NCBI GenBank assembly: GCA_964036315.1
Contig: OZ038500.1
Location: 62,636,102-62,700,101 of the forward strand
DNA: 64,000 nucleotides
Source of the DNA: Acanthosepion esculentum
Taxonomy: Eukaryota; Mollusca; Cephalopoda; Sepiida; Sepiidae
Direction of reading: 5' to 3'
A program made the translations under genes and the position numbers. Within the stretch, counting starts at the first letter, position 1; every line of letters begins with the position of its first letter. Below, piece after piece: positions 13,001 to 23,748 of this stretch. The notes below the pieces were generated by a model, which worked only from the letters and a program-made list of their open reading frames with translations, was not told the DNA's origin and made no database searches.

Positions 13001-13188
13001 TTTTATTTTTTTATTTTTCCTTAGGTTGTGTACCAGTTGCTAATATTGGAGATTTTGGAGGTTACTACTGTCCTTGTCATGGATCTCATTATGATGCTGC
13101 TGGACGGATTCGAAAAGGACCAGCTCCACTCAATCTAGAAGTTCCCCCTTATATATTCAAAGATGAGGAGACTATAGTTGTTGGTTAA
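4174..13188 (+). CDS. UQCRFS1: Cytochrome b-c1 complex Rieske iron-sulfur subunit, 3' three coding exons
   Basis: This is the Rieske [2Fe-2S] subunit of mitochondrial complex III, which passes electrons from ubiquinol to cytochrome c1 at the inner membrane. Coding exons are 4174-4317, 8518-8820 and 13025-13188. All splice sites are AG/GT, and every junction is phase 1, so the frame joins cleanly. The visible product is about 203 residues. It begins near the mature N-terminus ([15 protein letters not shown]), runs through the single membrane helix and the hinge ([16 protein letters not shown]), and reaches the cluster domain. Both cluster boxes are intact: CTHLGC (split by the last intron) and CPCHGSH, which supply the two Cys and two His ligands. 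It ends IVVG-stop, as the family does. The presequence exon(s) are not visible, so the gene is 5' incomplete here. Introns carry SINE, LINE and LTR debris. Recognition is from memory of the family and is very secure. Confidence 0.97.
4650..4830 (+). repeat. SINE body copy (5S/tRNA-related family)
   Basis: It shares, in order, the modules ...GTGTGGTTGATGTAATGAAT..., a B-box-like TTTGAATTCCAG, CATTTACATGCAAATACT, and a TTGGTTAAATAGTAGTACTT poly-A end with copies near 5050, 5480, 32000 and 41100. It lies in UQCRFS1 intron sequence. Confidence 0.6.
4925..5172 (+). repeat. 5S rRNA-derived SINE
   Basis: Positions about 5053-5125 read like the 3' half of 5S rRNA: AAAGTTAAGCAG, then GAGCCTGGTCAGTACCTAGA, then CTGCCTGGGAATACCAAGTT. 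These correspond to the loop-E/internal-promoter region and helices at the 3' end of 5S. A body module shared with the other SINE copies follows (GTGGTGTAATGAATAATGGC). A related upstream module (CCATTTTGATCTGGGG...) recurs near 42290. This is a retroposed repeat, not a working 5S gene. Confidence 0.7.
5173..5290 (-). mobile_element. Mariner transposase fragment
   Basis: On the minus strand [20 protein letters not shown] is the conserved N-terminal mariner segment before the linker. Only about 35 residues remain, fused to the SINE copy on its left. No terminal repeats were seen. Confidence 0.6.
5480..5790 (+). repeat. SINE copy with long 3' tail module
   Basis: It shares the body (GATGTATGGTGGTGTAAAGG, GAGTTCAAATTCC as a B-box-like site) with the 5S-derived copies. 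It adds a 3' module with AACCAGTCTAGGAG, CTCTGAATTCAAAACTGTAT and CTATGAAGCTAAGGAAAGG. That module recurs almost unchanged at 41190-41290. Confidence 0.65.
5791..6660. other. UQCRFS1 intron, no gene seen
   Basis: Moderately AT-rich sequence without recognisable repeats or coding signal. Confidence 0.4.
6680..7640 (+). mobile_element. LTR-like fragment with TATA box, tandem duplication and primer-binding-like site
   Basis: The GC-richer island contains TCTATATAAACGCGC (TATA, about 6740) and a 216-bp tandem duplication. The shared core GTGCAGTCGAGCTGGGT starts at 6797 and again at 7013, each copy holding GGAGACTGGAAGTGA and CCGCTAACAT. After a T run comes TGGTGCATTC at 7433, resembling a retrotransposon primer-binding site. 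The block 7441-7640 is compositionally alike but shows no recognised gag motif. The assignment to an LTR element is an inference. Confidence 0.45.
7715..8005 (+). mobile_element. Non-LTR retrotransposon 3' end, with inverted tail piece to 8095
   Basis: It carries the same LINE tail as 57950-58320: TTTGTGGAACTCTTTGCTGG, CTCCAAAAATTTAAATGCAA, then ATCAGTCGTTATCTTTTGCC. After a T run a second, inverted piece of the same 3' end follows (8028-8090, CAAGCAAGGCAATAAGGCCA), so two tails face each other. Confidence 0.65.
8518..8820 (+). CDS. UQCRFS1: UQCRFS1 exon: membrane helix, hinge and base domain
   Basis: The acceptor is TTTTTGCAG and the donor is TTGG/GTAAGA. It encodes the rest of the anchor ([17 protein letters not shown]), the flexible hinge, the conserved block [13 protein letters not shown], the segment DPQHDDDR, and the first cluster box up to CTHLG. 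The second cysteine of that box is on the next exon. Confidence 0.96.
9075..9577 (-). repeat. tRNA-headed repeat
   Basis: Read on the minus strand, 9577-9508 resembles a tRNA: GGGCGTGTGGCCAAGTGGTT contains an A-box, and CCAAGTTTGAATCTC a B-box. It is followed by a GC-rich non-coding body of about 430 bases. This is typical of a tRNA-derived SINE or a SINE fused to another repeat. The plus-strand open frame across it has no protein character. Confidence 0.55.
9780..12480. other. AT-rich UQCRFS1 intron
   Basis: Poly-T runs (for example 10048-10081) and poly-A runs are frequent. No coding, RNA or transposon signal was recognised in about 2.7 kb. Confidence 0.5.
12483..12740. repeat. Imperfect tandem duplication, ~140-bp unit
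   Basis: Two neighbouring copies share AGATGTGGCACAAG, then TCAGT(C/T)GTAATTGATCTAG and ACCATGT(C/T)(A/G)AAGTGC, about 140 bases apart. Origin unknown; probably an old repeat. Confidence 0.55.
13025..13188 (+). CDS. UQCRFS1: UQCRFS1 last exon: second Rieske cluster box
   Basis: The acceptor is TTCCTTAG. The exon completes CTHLGC, then encodes [30 protein letters not shown] and the end of the protein. TAA is at 13186-13188. All metal ligands in this half are conserved. Confidence 0.96.
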
Positions 13189-14930
13189 TGTTAATTTTAC
13201 TTAAGTATTACAAAGACTCTTCTAACCATCAACCTGTGATTTGTGTGACTGAGAAAGGTGACAACTGCGGCTCTTATCTCAGAGTTCACTTTAGTACAGA
13301 ATTCCAAGCTGATAGTCTTGTAATTTGCCTAATAAAAAAAAAAAATTTTTTTTCTTTTACATGTCAAATTTTTCCTTTCTTGGGATTTCATTGCTCAAAT
13401 TTGGGAAAATTAATTCGATTTTTTCTTAAAAAAAAAACAAAAAAAAAAACAACCAAAAAGTGTCAAAAGGATGCCTTTTCTCTTGATACCGCTATTATTT
13501 TAACTACCTTCAGTTCTTGGAAATGTTTTAAAAAGCAATTATTAGAATTTTAATAAAAACCTAAATGTGAATTTATACAGTTCTTGAAAATTTACAACAC
13601 TCTAAAAACTAATACAATGAAATATTCAGCATTTACCAATTTATAAACAAAAAATGAATATGAAAACAATGTTTTATTTAAAATTTCATAATGTTCAATT
13701 TGCCAATGTTGTGCTAATAAAGTGTCAGTTCTTTGGAACTGACAACAAAAATAAAGAAAATATCTAAGTTCATTTTCATATGTCTAAGTTTTATTAAAAT
13801 TCTAATCATTATTTTAACTACCTTCACTCCTCAGCAATGTTTGTTTTAAAAAGTAGTGGTGTCGGGGGTGGGGACAATCCTTTTGGCACTCTGGTGTTTG
13901 TTTTTATTGGGTGGGCATGAAGGTCCAACATTGCCAAAAATTCATAGAAATAGAGCAGTTAAATATAACTAACGGATCCCCCCCCCTTTAGTTTATTAAA
14001 AAACATTGCTGTTAAATTTCTTTTCATCAAAATACTAGTAAATTGCTTATACAGATGAGTTTAAAAAAGCCAACATAATTATAAACTACTGTATTTTACA
14101 TGTACATATAGCTTTTCCTGATCACTATTGGAAAAAATACAACTTGTGCCCATCTTCCTGTGTTCTGTTCAAAAAATCCTTACCTTGATTTGAACCCTGC
14201 TTTGTGTTGACATTTAATTTGATGAGGCCATTCTTTGACTTCTTTTAGTCAAGAATTTGCATGTGACAACTTCTAAAAAAAAAAAAAACTTCAATTCCAA
14301 ATATCTGAAAAATTTGCTGTTTTATACACTTAGGGTGAAGGAGAAATTTTGGTCACAAACTGTGGGGACTTTCACTGCAAGTTCTGACAGTTCAGTGGTA
14401 TCTTATGTGATTTTAAAGATCTCTACATAATTGGTCAACCTAGCTGACAAGAGAAGCTGAGGTTGATACTACCTTCAATCAGGAAATGTAATGAAGGTCT
14501 ATTAAATTTCTTCCACAAGTTGTTACAGAATATCTTTACTATTGTTGTTTTTATCAAGTTTCAGCTGAAACTGGTTAAAACCATATGCTGTTTACTTCCT
14601 TCCATTATTGAATCACAAGTTTATAATTTGGAGATGAAGTATTCTTTGTCTTTTGTCATCAATGTGGATTGGATTGATTGTTGCAGTGGTTCGGGATTAG
14701 CTAGCAAGTGCACAAAAGCAGCAGTTAAATTTTTTTTTTTTTGCAAGAAAACAACTTAAATAGTAATTGAAAAAAATATCTACTGAATTTGGATAAATTG
14801 TCAGGGGCACAGACTGTCTATTTACAAAACCTCCAATTTCAGCATAGTTGGTAATGAGGTATTTATTTCAAGTTTTTATGTACACATTAGAATGATTTGA
14901 TGGTAAACATGAATTATGAAAATTAAATCC
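13189..14930. other. Convergent intergenic spacer and the two 3' UTRs
   Basis: This lies between the UQCRFS1 and CTNNBL1 stop codons. AATAAA hexamers on the plus strand near 13331, 13549 and 13713 are candidate poly(A) signals for UQCRFS1. On the minus strand an AATAAA (TTTATT at 14862-14867) lies about 65 bases after the CTNNBL1 stop and is its best poly(A) candidate. A T-rich, A-rich run occurs near 13331-13470. No coding signal was seen in the remainder. Confidence 0.6.
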
Positions 14931-15019
14931 TTAGAATTTGTCAACTAGTTGTAGAATTCTGTTCTGTTCTGCTGCTTTGGTCTCTGGGTCTTTTGCATCA
15001 CCAATATTACCTGCGTATT
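14931..15019 (-). CDS. CTNNBL1: CTNNBL1 exon 16 (residues 531-559) and stop
   Basis: It encodes EYAGNIGD, the basic/acidic C-terminal helix EQNRILQLVDKF, and TAA at 14931-14933. The acceptor is ATTTACAG. The length matches the family C-terminus. Confidence 0.93.
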
Positions 15020-15074
15020 CTGTAAATAGAAATTTAATAAAAAAGTTTGAAAATGGTGGGAAACTTGACTTCTA

Positions 15075-15108
<34 letters not shown>

Positions 15109-17922
15109 AAGAGAAAACAATGATACATAAATTAACATCAAATGAAGTAGTCTTAGATAATCTTTTCATCTTCAAAAGACTGACTGGAAAAGTCAACTGC
15201 AATAATATTTAGAAAGAATAAAGACACCTTTGAAGACATAAGGGTTTAATCAAATATCAGTTTCTTCGAGGCAGTCATTTTCAACAGCATGGATAAGTTA
15301 ATGTATAATTTTTGAAGTTATAGTTATTTTTTTAAATTTTTTTTTTCAAATTAAATTATATGAAAACTGCTCAAAATGTTTATTATTAATTGACCCACAA
15401 GGCATTTTGAGGAGTCACAGATTTGCTGATGGAAGGAATTTTTCCTGTTTTTTTGGTTCTGAGACTAAAAACTGGATCAAACTACACCCTCAAGTTATTT
15501 GCCAAAATTGTGGTAGCGAATAACATGACATTTTCATTTTAAGATGATTTTTCTAAAATGAACACAGACTGTGTTCAGTTCATTTTATACAAAACAATTA
15601 TTTGTTGTTTTTGCTATGCTAGAGCAAAAATAAAATTAAGTGAACCTTGCCATGAATGGCATAACAACAGGATAGCGTAATTTATTTCACATGTTAAACT
15701 AATTTAAAAATGGAGACTAAATTTAACATACTGTGAATGTTTACTTAGTCTTGTGAATATGATTTTTCATATAAAATTAAAGTATTCCTGTACTAATCAA
15801 AGAAAAGTTTATTAAAAGGAAAATCAAATATAAATACTTCATGTGCACCACCCTCTGGTAGCAACATAAAATGTGTACTAACCTCGCATGATGTTACGAA
15901 TCGCCTTTAAGGATCCACCTCTCATGTTTAGGATTTGCATTACTCTTTGTTTCACCTGTAAGTAAATGTTAAAAAAAACTATCAAAATTTTTTAATCTTC
16001 ATAAAGCTGATAATATGGGAGATTTATTTTCTTTTAAATAAAAATAATCCAGAGTATAAAAAAAAAAAAAAGCCACTTGTATAAAAGTTTTTTCGTTTCT
16101 TTTTCCCTTGGGATTTTATAACAAATCTGATTCTGCTTATTGTCTTAAAATAATGCAACATGGTTTAGGTCAAAGCATTTTAAAGTATAAATGAACATTA
16201 CATGAATTCATAACAAAAGAATTTTGAGGTTTGCCTGTTTATATCACTGCTAATCCCTTAAAAATAAAATAAAATTTTTTAAAATTGTCATAGAATGAGA
16301 GCATTATTTTTCGATAATTTTCATATGGACAAATTAAGAATTATCCTAAGAATATTTGTTAGTTTTGAAATCATGACTTCACATAAAATAAAAAAAAAAA
16401 TGATAGCAAATGAAGAATTCTTACAGAAACAGCTCCACTGGCACAAATTTCAAGCATAACACAGTCTAACAATTGCAATGTGAACAAGCCAGCATCCAAT
16501 CGTCTCAGGTAAAACTGATCCTCCAGGTCTTCATCAACTTCATCATTGGCATCAGTCAATCTCTACAATATGAATAATACAAGAATTTCCAAACCTTCAA
16601 ACTGCTTAAAAAAAATTATTTGTCAAGACAGAACATTTTTCTTAGCTGAAGAATTATTTGGGCCAAATGAATGTCTTGAATACAAAAAATAATGTAAATG
16701 TGAAATGGACATACACCAGACTCAAATGTTTATCCCAAATATATTTCAAAATTAGAAAGAAAATTGTTAAGGTGTCTCAGAAGCCAAGAGTTTAATACTT
16801 TGCTGATCATATTTTATCTTTTAATTATTTTATCTCAAGTTTACTAGATAACAAATTAAATTTTTCTTTGTTAAACCAAAATGCTGTTTGATTTTCTATT
16901 ATATAAGGGAGCTGTGAGAAGTTCTCATTCCAACCTACTTGCCAAACAGATTAGGTCTTTTTTTTTTTTTTTAAACCCCCTTCTTCAGCCAACAACTTCA
17001 GCACCATTTGTAGGAAAACCAATCAAGAAAAATGTCAGTTGTCTCCTTAAAGTGCATGAAAATAAAACATGTTGAACTGGAATTACAATTCAATATGTTT
17101 CACAAATCAACAGTTCAAAAAAGCCTTCACAATGACTAAGTGCAAACATGCAGATTAGTCTTGTAGAATGCAAGATTTGGTTTACATAAAGATAGGTTAT
17201 GGGTGACTTTGGAAAAAAAAAAAAAATAAATAAAAATAAAGGCCCTGAGGGTTGGAGAAATGAAATTTGCCTGATACAGCAGAATTGCAATAAAGATGAT
17301 GATCCTGCCAGGTAAAGTTTTATGGGAATCACATGCCCATATAACCATAGATTTTATAAGGTATACCTAATAGTCAATTACCATTTTCTCTTTTTCAATT
17401 TGGTCATCCACTCGACGAACCCTTTCAAGGTATTTGAAATGCAATTCCAACAGTCGTTCAACCTGTAAAAAGAATTTTCCAATTAGAAATCCAGAAAACA
17501 ATCAATTGGTAACATTCTACAAAATAATGATAACAGCAATTAAGAAAACATTAGGATTTAAATTTTCTTTCCAAAAATTAAAACAATATTTCCATAAGTA
17601 AATGCTTTGGATTTATCATAGTTTCCATTTTAGAGAAAGTAATTCACAGGATAAATCAATTTTATTTTTTGTAAACTTTACTAAATCTGAATTGAAGTGC
17701 TGATCTAATTTATAGGCATGTCTTTGTTTCCATTTTGTTCAAGCCTTAAGAAAAATAAATCACATTAATGTCATAGGGCATTAAAGTTGTATTTTCCTCC
17801 AGGCTTATATCAAATAGCTTGTAAAAATAATCTTTCAAAATTTTTAACTTTGGGAATTCGACTACAGTCAGAAATATAAAAAATTTGGTTAAAATTTAAC
17901 ATGTAATTTTCTTAAACAATTT

Positions 17923-17974
<52 letters not shown>

Positions 17975-19482
17975 GTGGGCCTCCACAAAATAATGTGATA
18001 GCTAAGGTTTAAAATGTTTTAAAAATGAAAAATCTTTGTTGAAGCTTTTATTTTATTTTTAATTTCAAGCTAATAGATTAAATTTAATATTTAATATGTA
18101 TTAGTTTGCTATATTTCAAAAACTAATTTAAATTGACAGGAAAGAATTTTTTTCTTTTTGCTAAAATAGTTGATTAGCATGCTTTTTTTAGTCGACATTC
18201 ATCACAATTTAATTTTTATTAAAAAATCTTCCAAAAATAAAATATACTTTTCTGAAACTTTGTTTGAGGAATATTAGCTGATTTAAATTATAATTAATCT
18301 GATTTGAAATAAATATTATTTACTTCAAGTTTAAAATATTGCAAAAATCATTTTTTTAACTAGACTGTAACTTTGTTTTAACAGACAGTAGCCATGTTGA
18401 CAGGATGACAGATCTGTTTTTCTAGCGACTTTATTTGTAAAACATAATTGAAGAAAATGACATGAGCACCTTTTTTTTTTATATATATAATTTTTAAGTA
18501 CTCAGTAATATTAAAAATTTAGGAAAATATTCTCCATAATCTAATGTTTTATTCAATTTTAGAAATTTTAGCTTTAAATTTACTATAGTTATTGCTTTTA
18601 TTTTCTGATAATGTTGTGTATAGTCACCTGTACTTACAAAAAAAACGGCATGTTTATACACTAATAAAAAAATATTCCAAATTACTTTTAAAATATTGGT
18701 ATTTGATTTGTATTAAGCTTTTCTATTTATGATCAGTAAATATAGTTTTCAATTAATAATAAAATCATCAAAACCACTGAAATTAATACAGAATTTTAAA
18801 AGATTTCAAACTTAATAAATTTTTTCTAATTAAAATTTTACAAAAATGAAATAATTCTTGTAAAAAATCATTATTCACCAGAAAATATTTTTTAAGACAA
18901 TAGTGTTCTTATTTATAAAAACAGTTAAAAGCTTTTCTCATTAAATAATGTCATAGTTTTGTTGCATTTTTATGTCATGATTCAGAGCAGATTTTCAATA
19001 AATGGTGTTTCCATTTGACAAAACAAATTGATGATTTAAATTCTCCAAGGATTCCTGCTTTTAACTAATATAAATACGAAGATCCTGGAATTTTAATTTC
19101 TGGATATTTCATAAAATTAAAATTATTTGATTTTTGCAAGAATTTTCAAAAATATGTTTTTTACCACAAAAAAATGCTAAATTTCCCATACTGAAAAAAA
19201 AAAAAAGGAATTGTGAATGTGCTGGAAAGGATTAAAAAATTTAATAAAATAATAAAAAAAATACTTTTGTCTTTCCTCGTAATAATAATAATAATAGTAA
19301 ACATTTTGATGATAAAACTTTTGGGCCTCTTTCATAATGCTAGGCTCATTTTTAGAGGTACCTATCGAGAAATATAAGCAGCCAATTGCTGATACACCCT
19401 GAGTGGACAGATGTGCTTGTCTACAAAACTCAGAAGTCTGGATGCTGAAGGTAACACCAATTAGGTAAGTAACAAACTTTTA

Positions 19483-19522
<40 letters not shown>

Positions 19523-19785
19523 TTATTTTTTTAATCGGAATCACTCCAAGCAAGGCAGTAATGCCACTAAGACACAAGGGGTTACAAGGTATAGAAAAAT
19601 TAGAAACAGAAAGATTAATGATGAACAGAAAGAGAAGATAGTAATCAGGTGGACAGTAGATAGCAATTGACATTGCATTTAAATTTTTACAGATTAGAGT
19701 TGGCTGAACAACATATGTGCTTGTCTACAAAACTCAGAAGTCTGGATGCTGAAGGTAACACCAATTAGGTAAGTAACAAACTTTT

Positions 19786-19835
<50 letters not shown>

Positions 19836-22800
19836 TTATTTTTTAATCGGAATCACTCCAAGCAAGGCAGTAATGCCACTAAGACACAAGGGGTTACAAG
19901 GTATAGAAGAATTAGAAACAGAAAGATTAATGATGAACAGAAAGAGAAGATAGTAATCAGGTGGACAGTAGATAGCAATTGACATTGCATTTAAATTTTT
20001 ACAGATTAGAGTTGGCTGAACAACATGGAGCCGAAAGGGAGTTCCACAAGTGCAAAGTGCAAAGAAAGAAACTGTTAGAATAGAATTCATGGCTACATTT
20101 AGCCAGCTCAAGTGTAAATTGATGAGATCTCGATGCCAGTCTAGTGCCATGCGTAAATGAAAAAACTCTAGGGACCATAGTGAAAAGATCATTTGAACAC
20201 TTACCATGAAAGTATTTATAGAAAAGACAGAGAAGCAACTTTACATTGGTGGGAAAGTGACTGATGCTAAGCTGCCAGATCAGGACCAATAATATTGCAG
20301 ATTCTTCTTTGGATCTTATCAAGCTCAAGGTAAATAGCAGATGCACCAGACCATATGTGACAGCAATATTCTAAGCATGGACGATTGGTTGAATGTAAGA
20401 TAGATTCTGGAGAGAAAAATTGTCTTGCCCCTGCATAGTGAACTGACTTTCTTAGCGGCTAACCTAGCAATGGAGTCAATATAGTCTTTGCAACGAGTCA
20501 CTTTCCTGGAGGACCCTATCAGCCATCTTGATGGAAGGCAGCAAGGGGTCACTCAGATGATTAATGGAGAGAAGTTTAATTTTGGAGGCCATCTTTTACC
20601 CCAGTTAACTATGGACTTGAGGTTGTTTTGGACATCAGCTGTCATTTTGACCTTGCCAGATAAGCCTTACTATCAAGGCAGGAGTAAATTGTTGTGTCAT
20701 CAGCGTACATACCAAGTTGAGAGCTGATGTCATCAGGAAGGTCATTAATGAAAATTAAAAATAGAGTAGGACCAAGGATGGAGACCTGAGGGACACCTGC
20801 ATTAGTATAAAAGGATCTAGACAAGTGGTCGTTTAGGATAACTCTCATTTCACAATTTGACAGGAAAAGACTGGATCAGTTCAAAAGTGTCTGGAGACAC
20901 CGTAACTTCTCAGCTTGTGGAGAAGACCTGAATGTTGAACACTGTCAAAGTCTTTCGAGATGTCCAATGCAACAGCCCAGGCTTCACCATTTTTATCTAG
21001 AGCATGATAAACACTTTCTGCAAATATCGTCGACCTTGAAGAAACGAAAGCCATATTGCTTGACTGAGAAAAGGCCCTGCAATGAGAGATGATGAACCAA
21101 TTCAGAATTGGTTAGAGCCTCTAAGAGTTTCACAAAAAGAGGTAGAAGGCTAATAGACAGATAGTTGAAAGGGTCAGACAGCTCACCAGAGTTCGTAAAA
21201 ACTGGAACAATAGATGATGATTTCTAGCAGGCAGGAAAGTAGGAGTCAGCGAGGAATTTATTATACAGTTCAGACAGAACGGGATCCAGTTCGAGAGCAC
21301 ACTATTACAGGGATACCATTGGGCCCACATGTTTTGTGGGGATCTAGGTTAGAGATGACAGCAGAAACCATGGAAGGGGTTATATGCATATCACTCAACA
21401 GAGACTCAGTTCTAAGAGGGAAGTTAGGCAGGGATATTCTGGATGAGTCGAGTAGAGTTTAAGGAGAATTTATGGGCAAAACATTCAGCTTTATCAGCAG
21501 AGGATGATAACACCTCATTGATTGAAGAGGGGATGAATAGAGACCTTACACTTATTTAATGCCTTATTATATAGCTACCAGTAATCATGAGAGCCAAAGT
21601 TGTTAGAGGCTATGAGGTGCTTCATTCTCTTGGCAAACAGGACTCGCTTACCTTGATTGCAAGCAGCAACAATTAAGCACCTGTTGTGACAAGAGCTGTG
21701 AACCATGGAGAGGATTGCGGTTTCACCTGGGATGAAAGTGTGCATGCCGGCTTTGACCCAAGACGAAACCTCAGTGGTGCAATTTTTAATTGGGAGTTTA
21801 AAGATAGTCCAAGATGGATAGGGGGTTCCTGTTTAATAGAGGACTGGAACAAAATATCAATAGCTACCACAGAGTGGTCAGAATTACCAAGAGGACAGTG
21901 TTGCAAAGCCCAGCAAAAGCGAGAAGAAGAGGTAAGAAATAAATCAAGTAGAGAAGCATGTTCCTCAGTTTTGCTAGGAAAACAAGTAGGGAAGTCCATG
22001 ATTTGAGTAAAGGATTGGCAATGGAAAATCTTATGCTGCCTGAACATTGGCAGCATCAGTCCCTTTAGAATGTTTAAGCCATGTGTTGTGGTGAACATTA
22101 AAATCACCAAAGACAAAGATGTTTGCAGATGAGTGGAGGGAAAGTGCCTTTTCTATACTGCCAGCTATTGTGTCTAATATACTGCAGTCCTAGGAAGAGG
22201 GGGAGCAATAAAAGAAAAAGAGATAGCTAACCGAGTTTAGTAATGAAAGACAGAAGCACATGAAAGAGTAGTCTGGAGTCTCGAGAGACAATTCCCTGGC
22301 CATCGAATATTATCCTGGAACCAAGAATTCATTGGTAGCAATGGAAGAATTTAAGTTAGTTTTACAGAGGACAAAAATATCTGGTGACTATTTCAAGAGG
22401 AAAGATTCTATGCTACAAAAGTTGGAATGGATACTATGAATATTAGTGAAAAAAAGGCTGAGGGTGGTAAGTGATTTTTTTGTTTACTGGTTTAGTTGTA
22501 TTTCTTTTTGTTTTCCCTGAAATTCATTTGAGGAGAGTGAGAGAAAAGACCACTGTAATACAAACCATCCAGGGCATGGCTGGGAACAGAGTATAGTGTG
22601 GTCTGAGGGTTGCCCACTGGAAATACATGCAGGGACACCTACCCATACGCAACATGCCACTAAAAATACCCCAATATCATGCGACTGTTGATAAAAGCAG
22701 CCTCTCTAAGCACTACCAAAGAGTTTGGGCTCCTAATGACCAGTTGAAAGCAGCAGCAAGCAAGCTGACAACTCGATACCCTCACAATGGAAAGTCACAG

Positions 22801-22967
22801 CCACTAGTTAGTTAAATCACTGTGGCCCTGGTAGAAGAAAGAAAGAGAACTAGTAAACCATATCCTGAACAGGAAACAACGGATGAACCTCTACTCCTGT
22901 TCAATAGAAATGTAAGAAGCCCAGGCTGGATGATAGGTGAGCCTATCTACTCCCATTAATACATTAA

Positions 22968-23027
<60 letters not shown>

Positions 23028-23385
23028 TTACAGACATAAATGTTAAAGACTAAGATAAATGAGTGAATATGAATTTTTGCTTTACCTTTTCATGGTCATT
23101 TTCTATGAATTTGTTTAAAAGTCTTTGTCTCTGAGTTCCTTGACAGTTTCGTAACAAACTAGAAATGATGGAAGTGATGTGTTCTGTCAAGGACAAAAAA
23201 AATAAAACAATACATTCCCAATAAGCACAATTTCAAACAACTCATTTTTGAAGAAGTGGTCATTAAATCAACTTTTTCAGATATAAATTTTAGAAGGGAA
23301 ATTTCAAATTTTTATTCATAGCCCAATCTAATTTGTTAGTAAATCACATTACAAAATCTAGTTTAAAACAAAAAGAATTTGTGTG

Positions 23386-23430
<45 letters not shown>

Positions 23431-23703
23431 ACATTTATATTATGTTTAACGTTCTTTTTATAGATACATGTATTTAAGCAAATGCTCTGTTTTATAATAA
23501 ACAGTATTAAATAACATTTACCGGCCTGAATGTCCGAGAAATTTTCATAGAAAATTTTCGCTCTCCGACAGGAATCGAACCTGTATCCTATACGGAACCA
23601 TCATTTCGCGTGATGTGCCTTAACCTTTCGGCCACAGAGCTGCTCTGTGGCCGAAAGGTTAAGGCACATCACGCGAAAAATTGTCGGGCTATGTCCAATT
23701 CTA

Positions 23704-23748
<45 letters not shown>

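Noticed and set aside
14938..15123. Plus-strand frame over CTNNBL1 exon 16
   Set aside because: Antisense shadow of a conserved exon, ending in a poly-T tract.
19836..22116. Series of 60-147-codon minus-strand frames as possible host genes
   Set aside because: They are pieces of one degenerate LINE (endonuclease, reverse transcriptase, tail), two of them duplicated by the tandem repeat.
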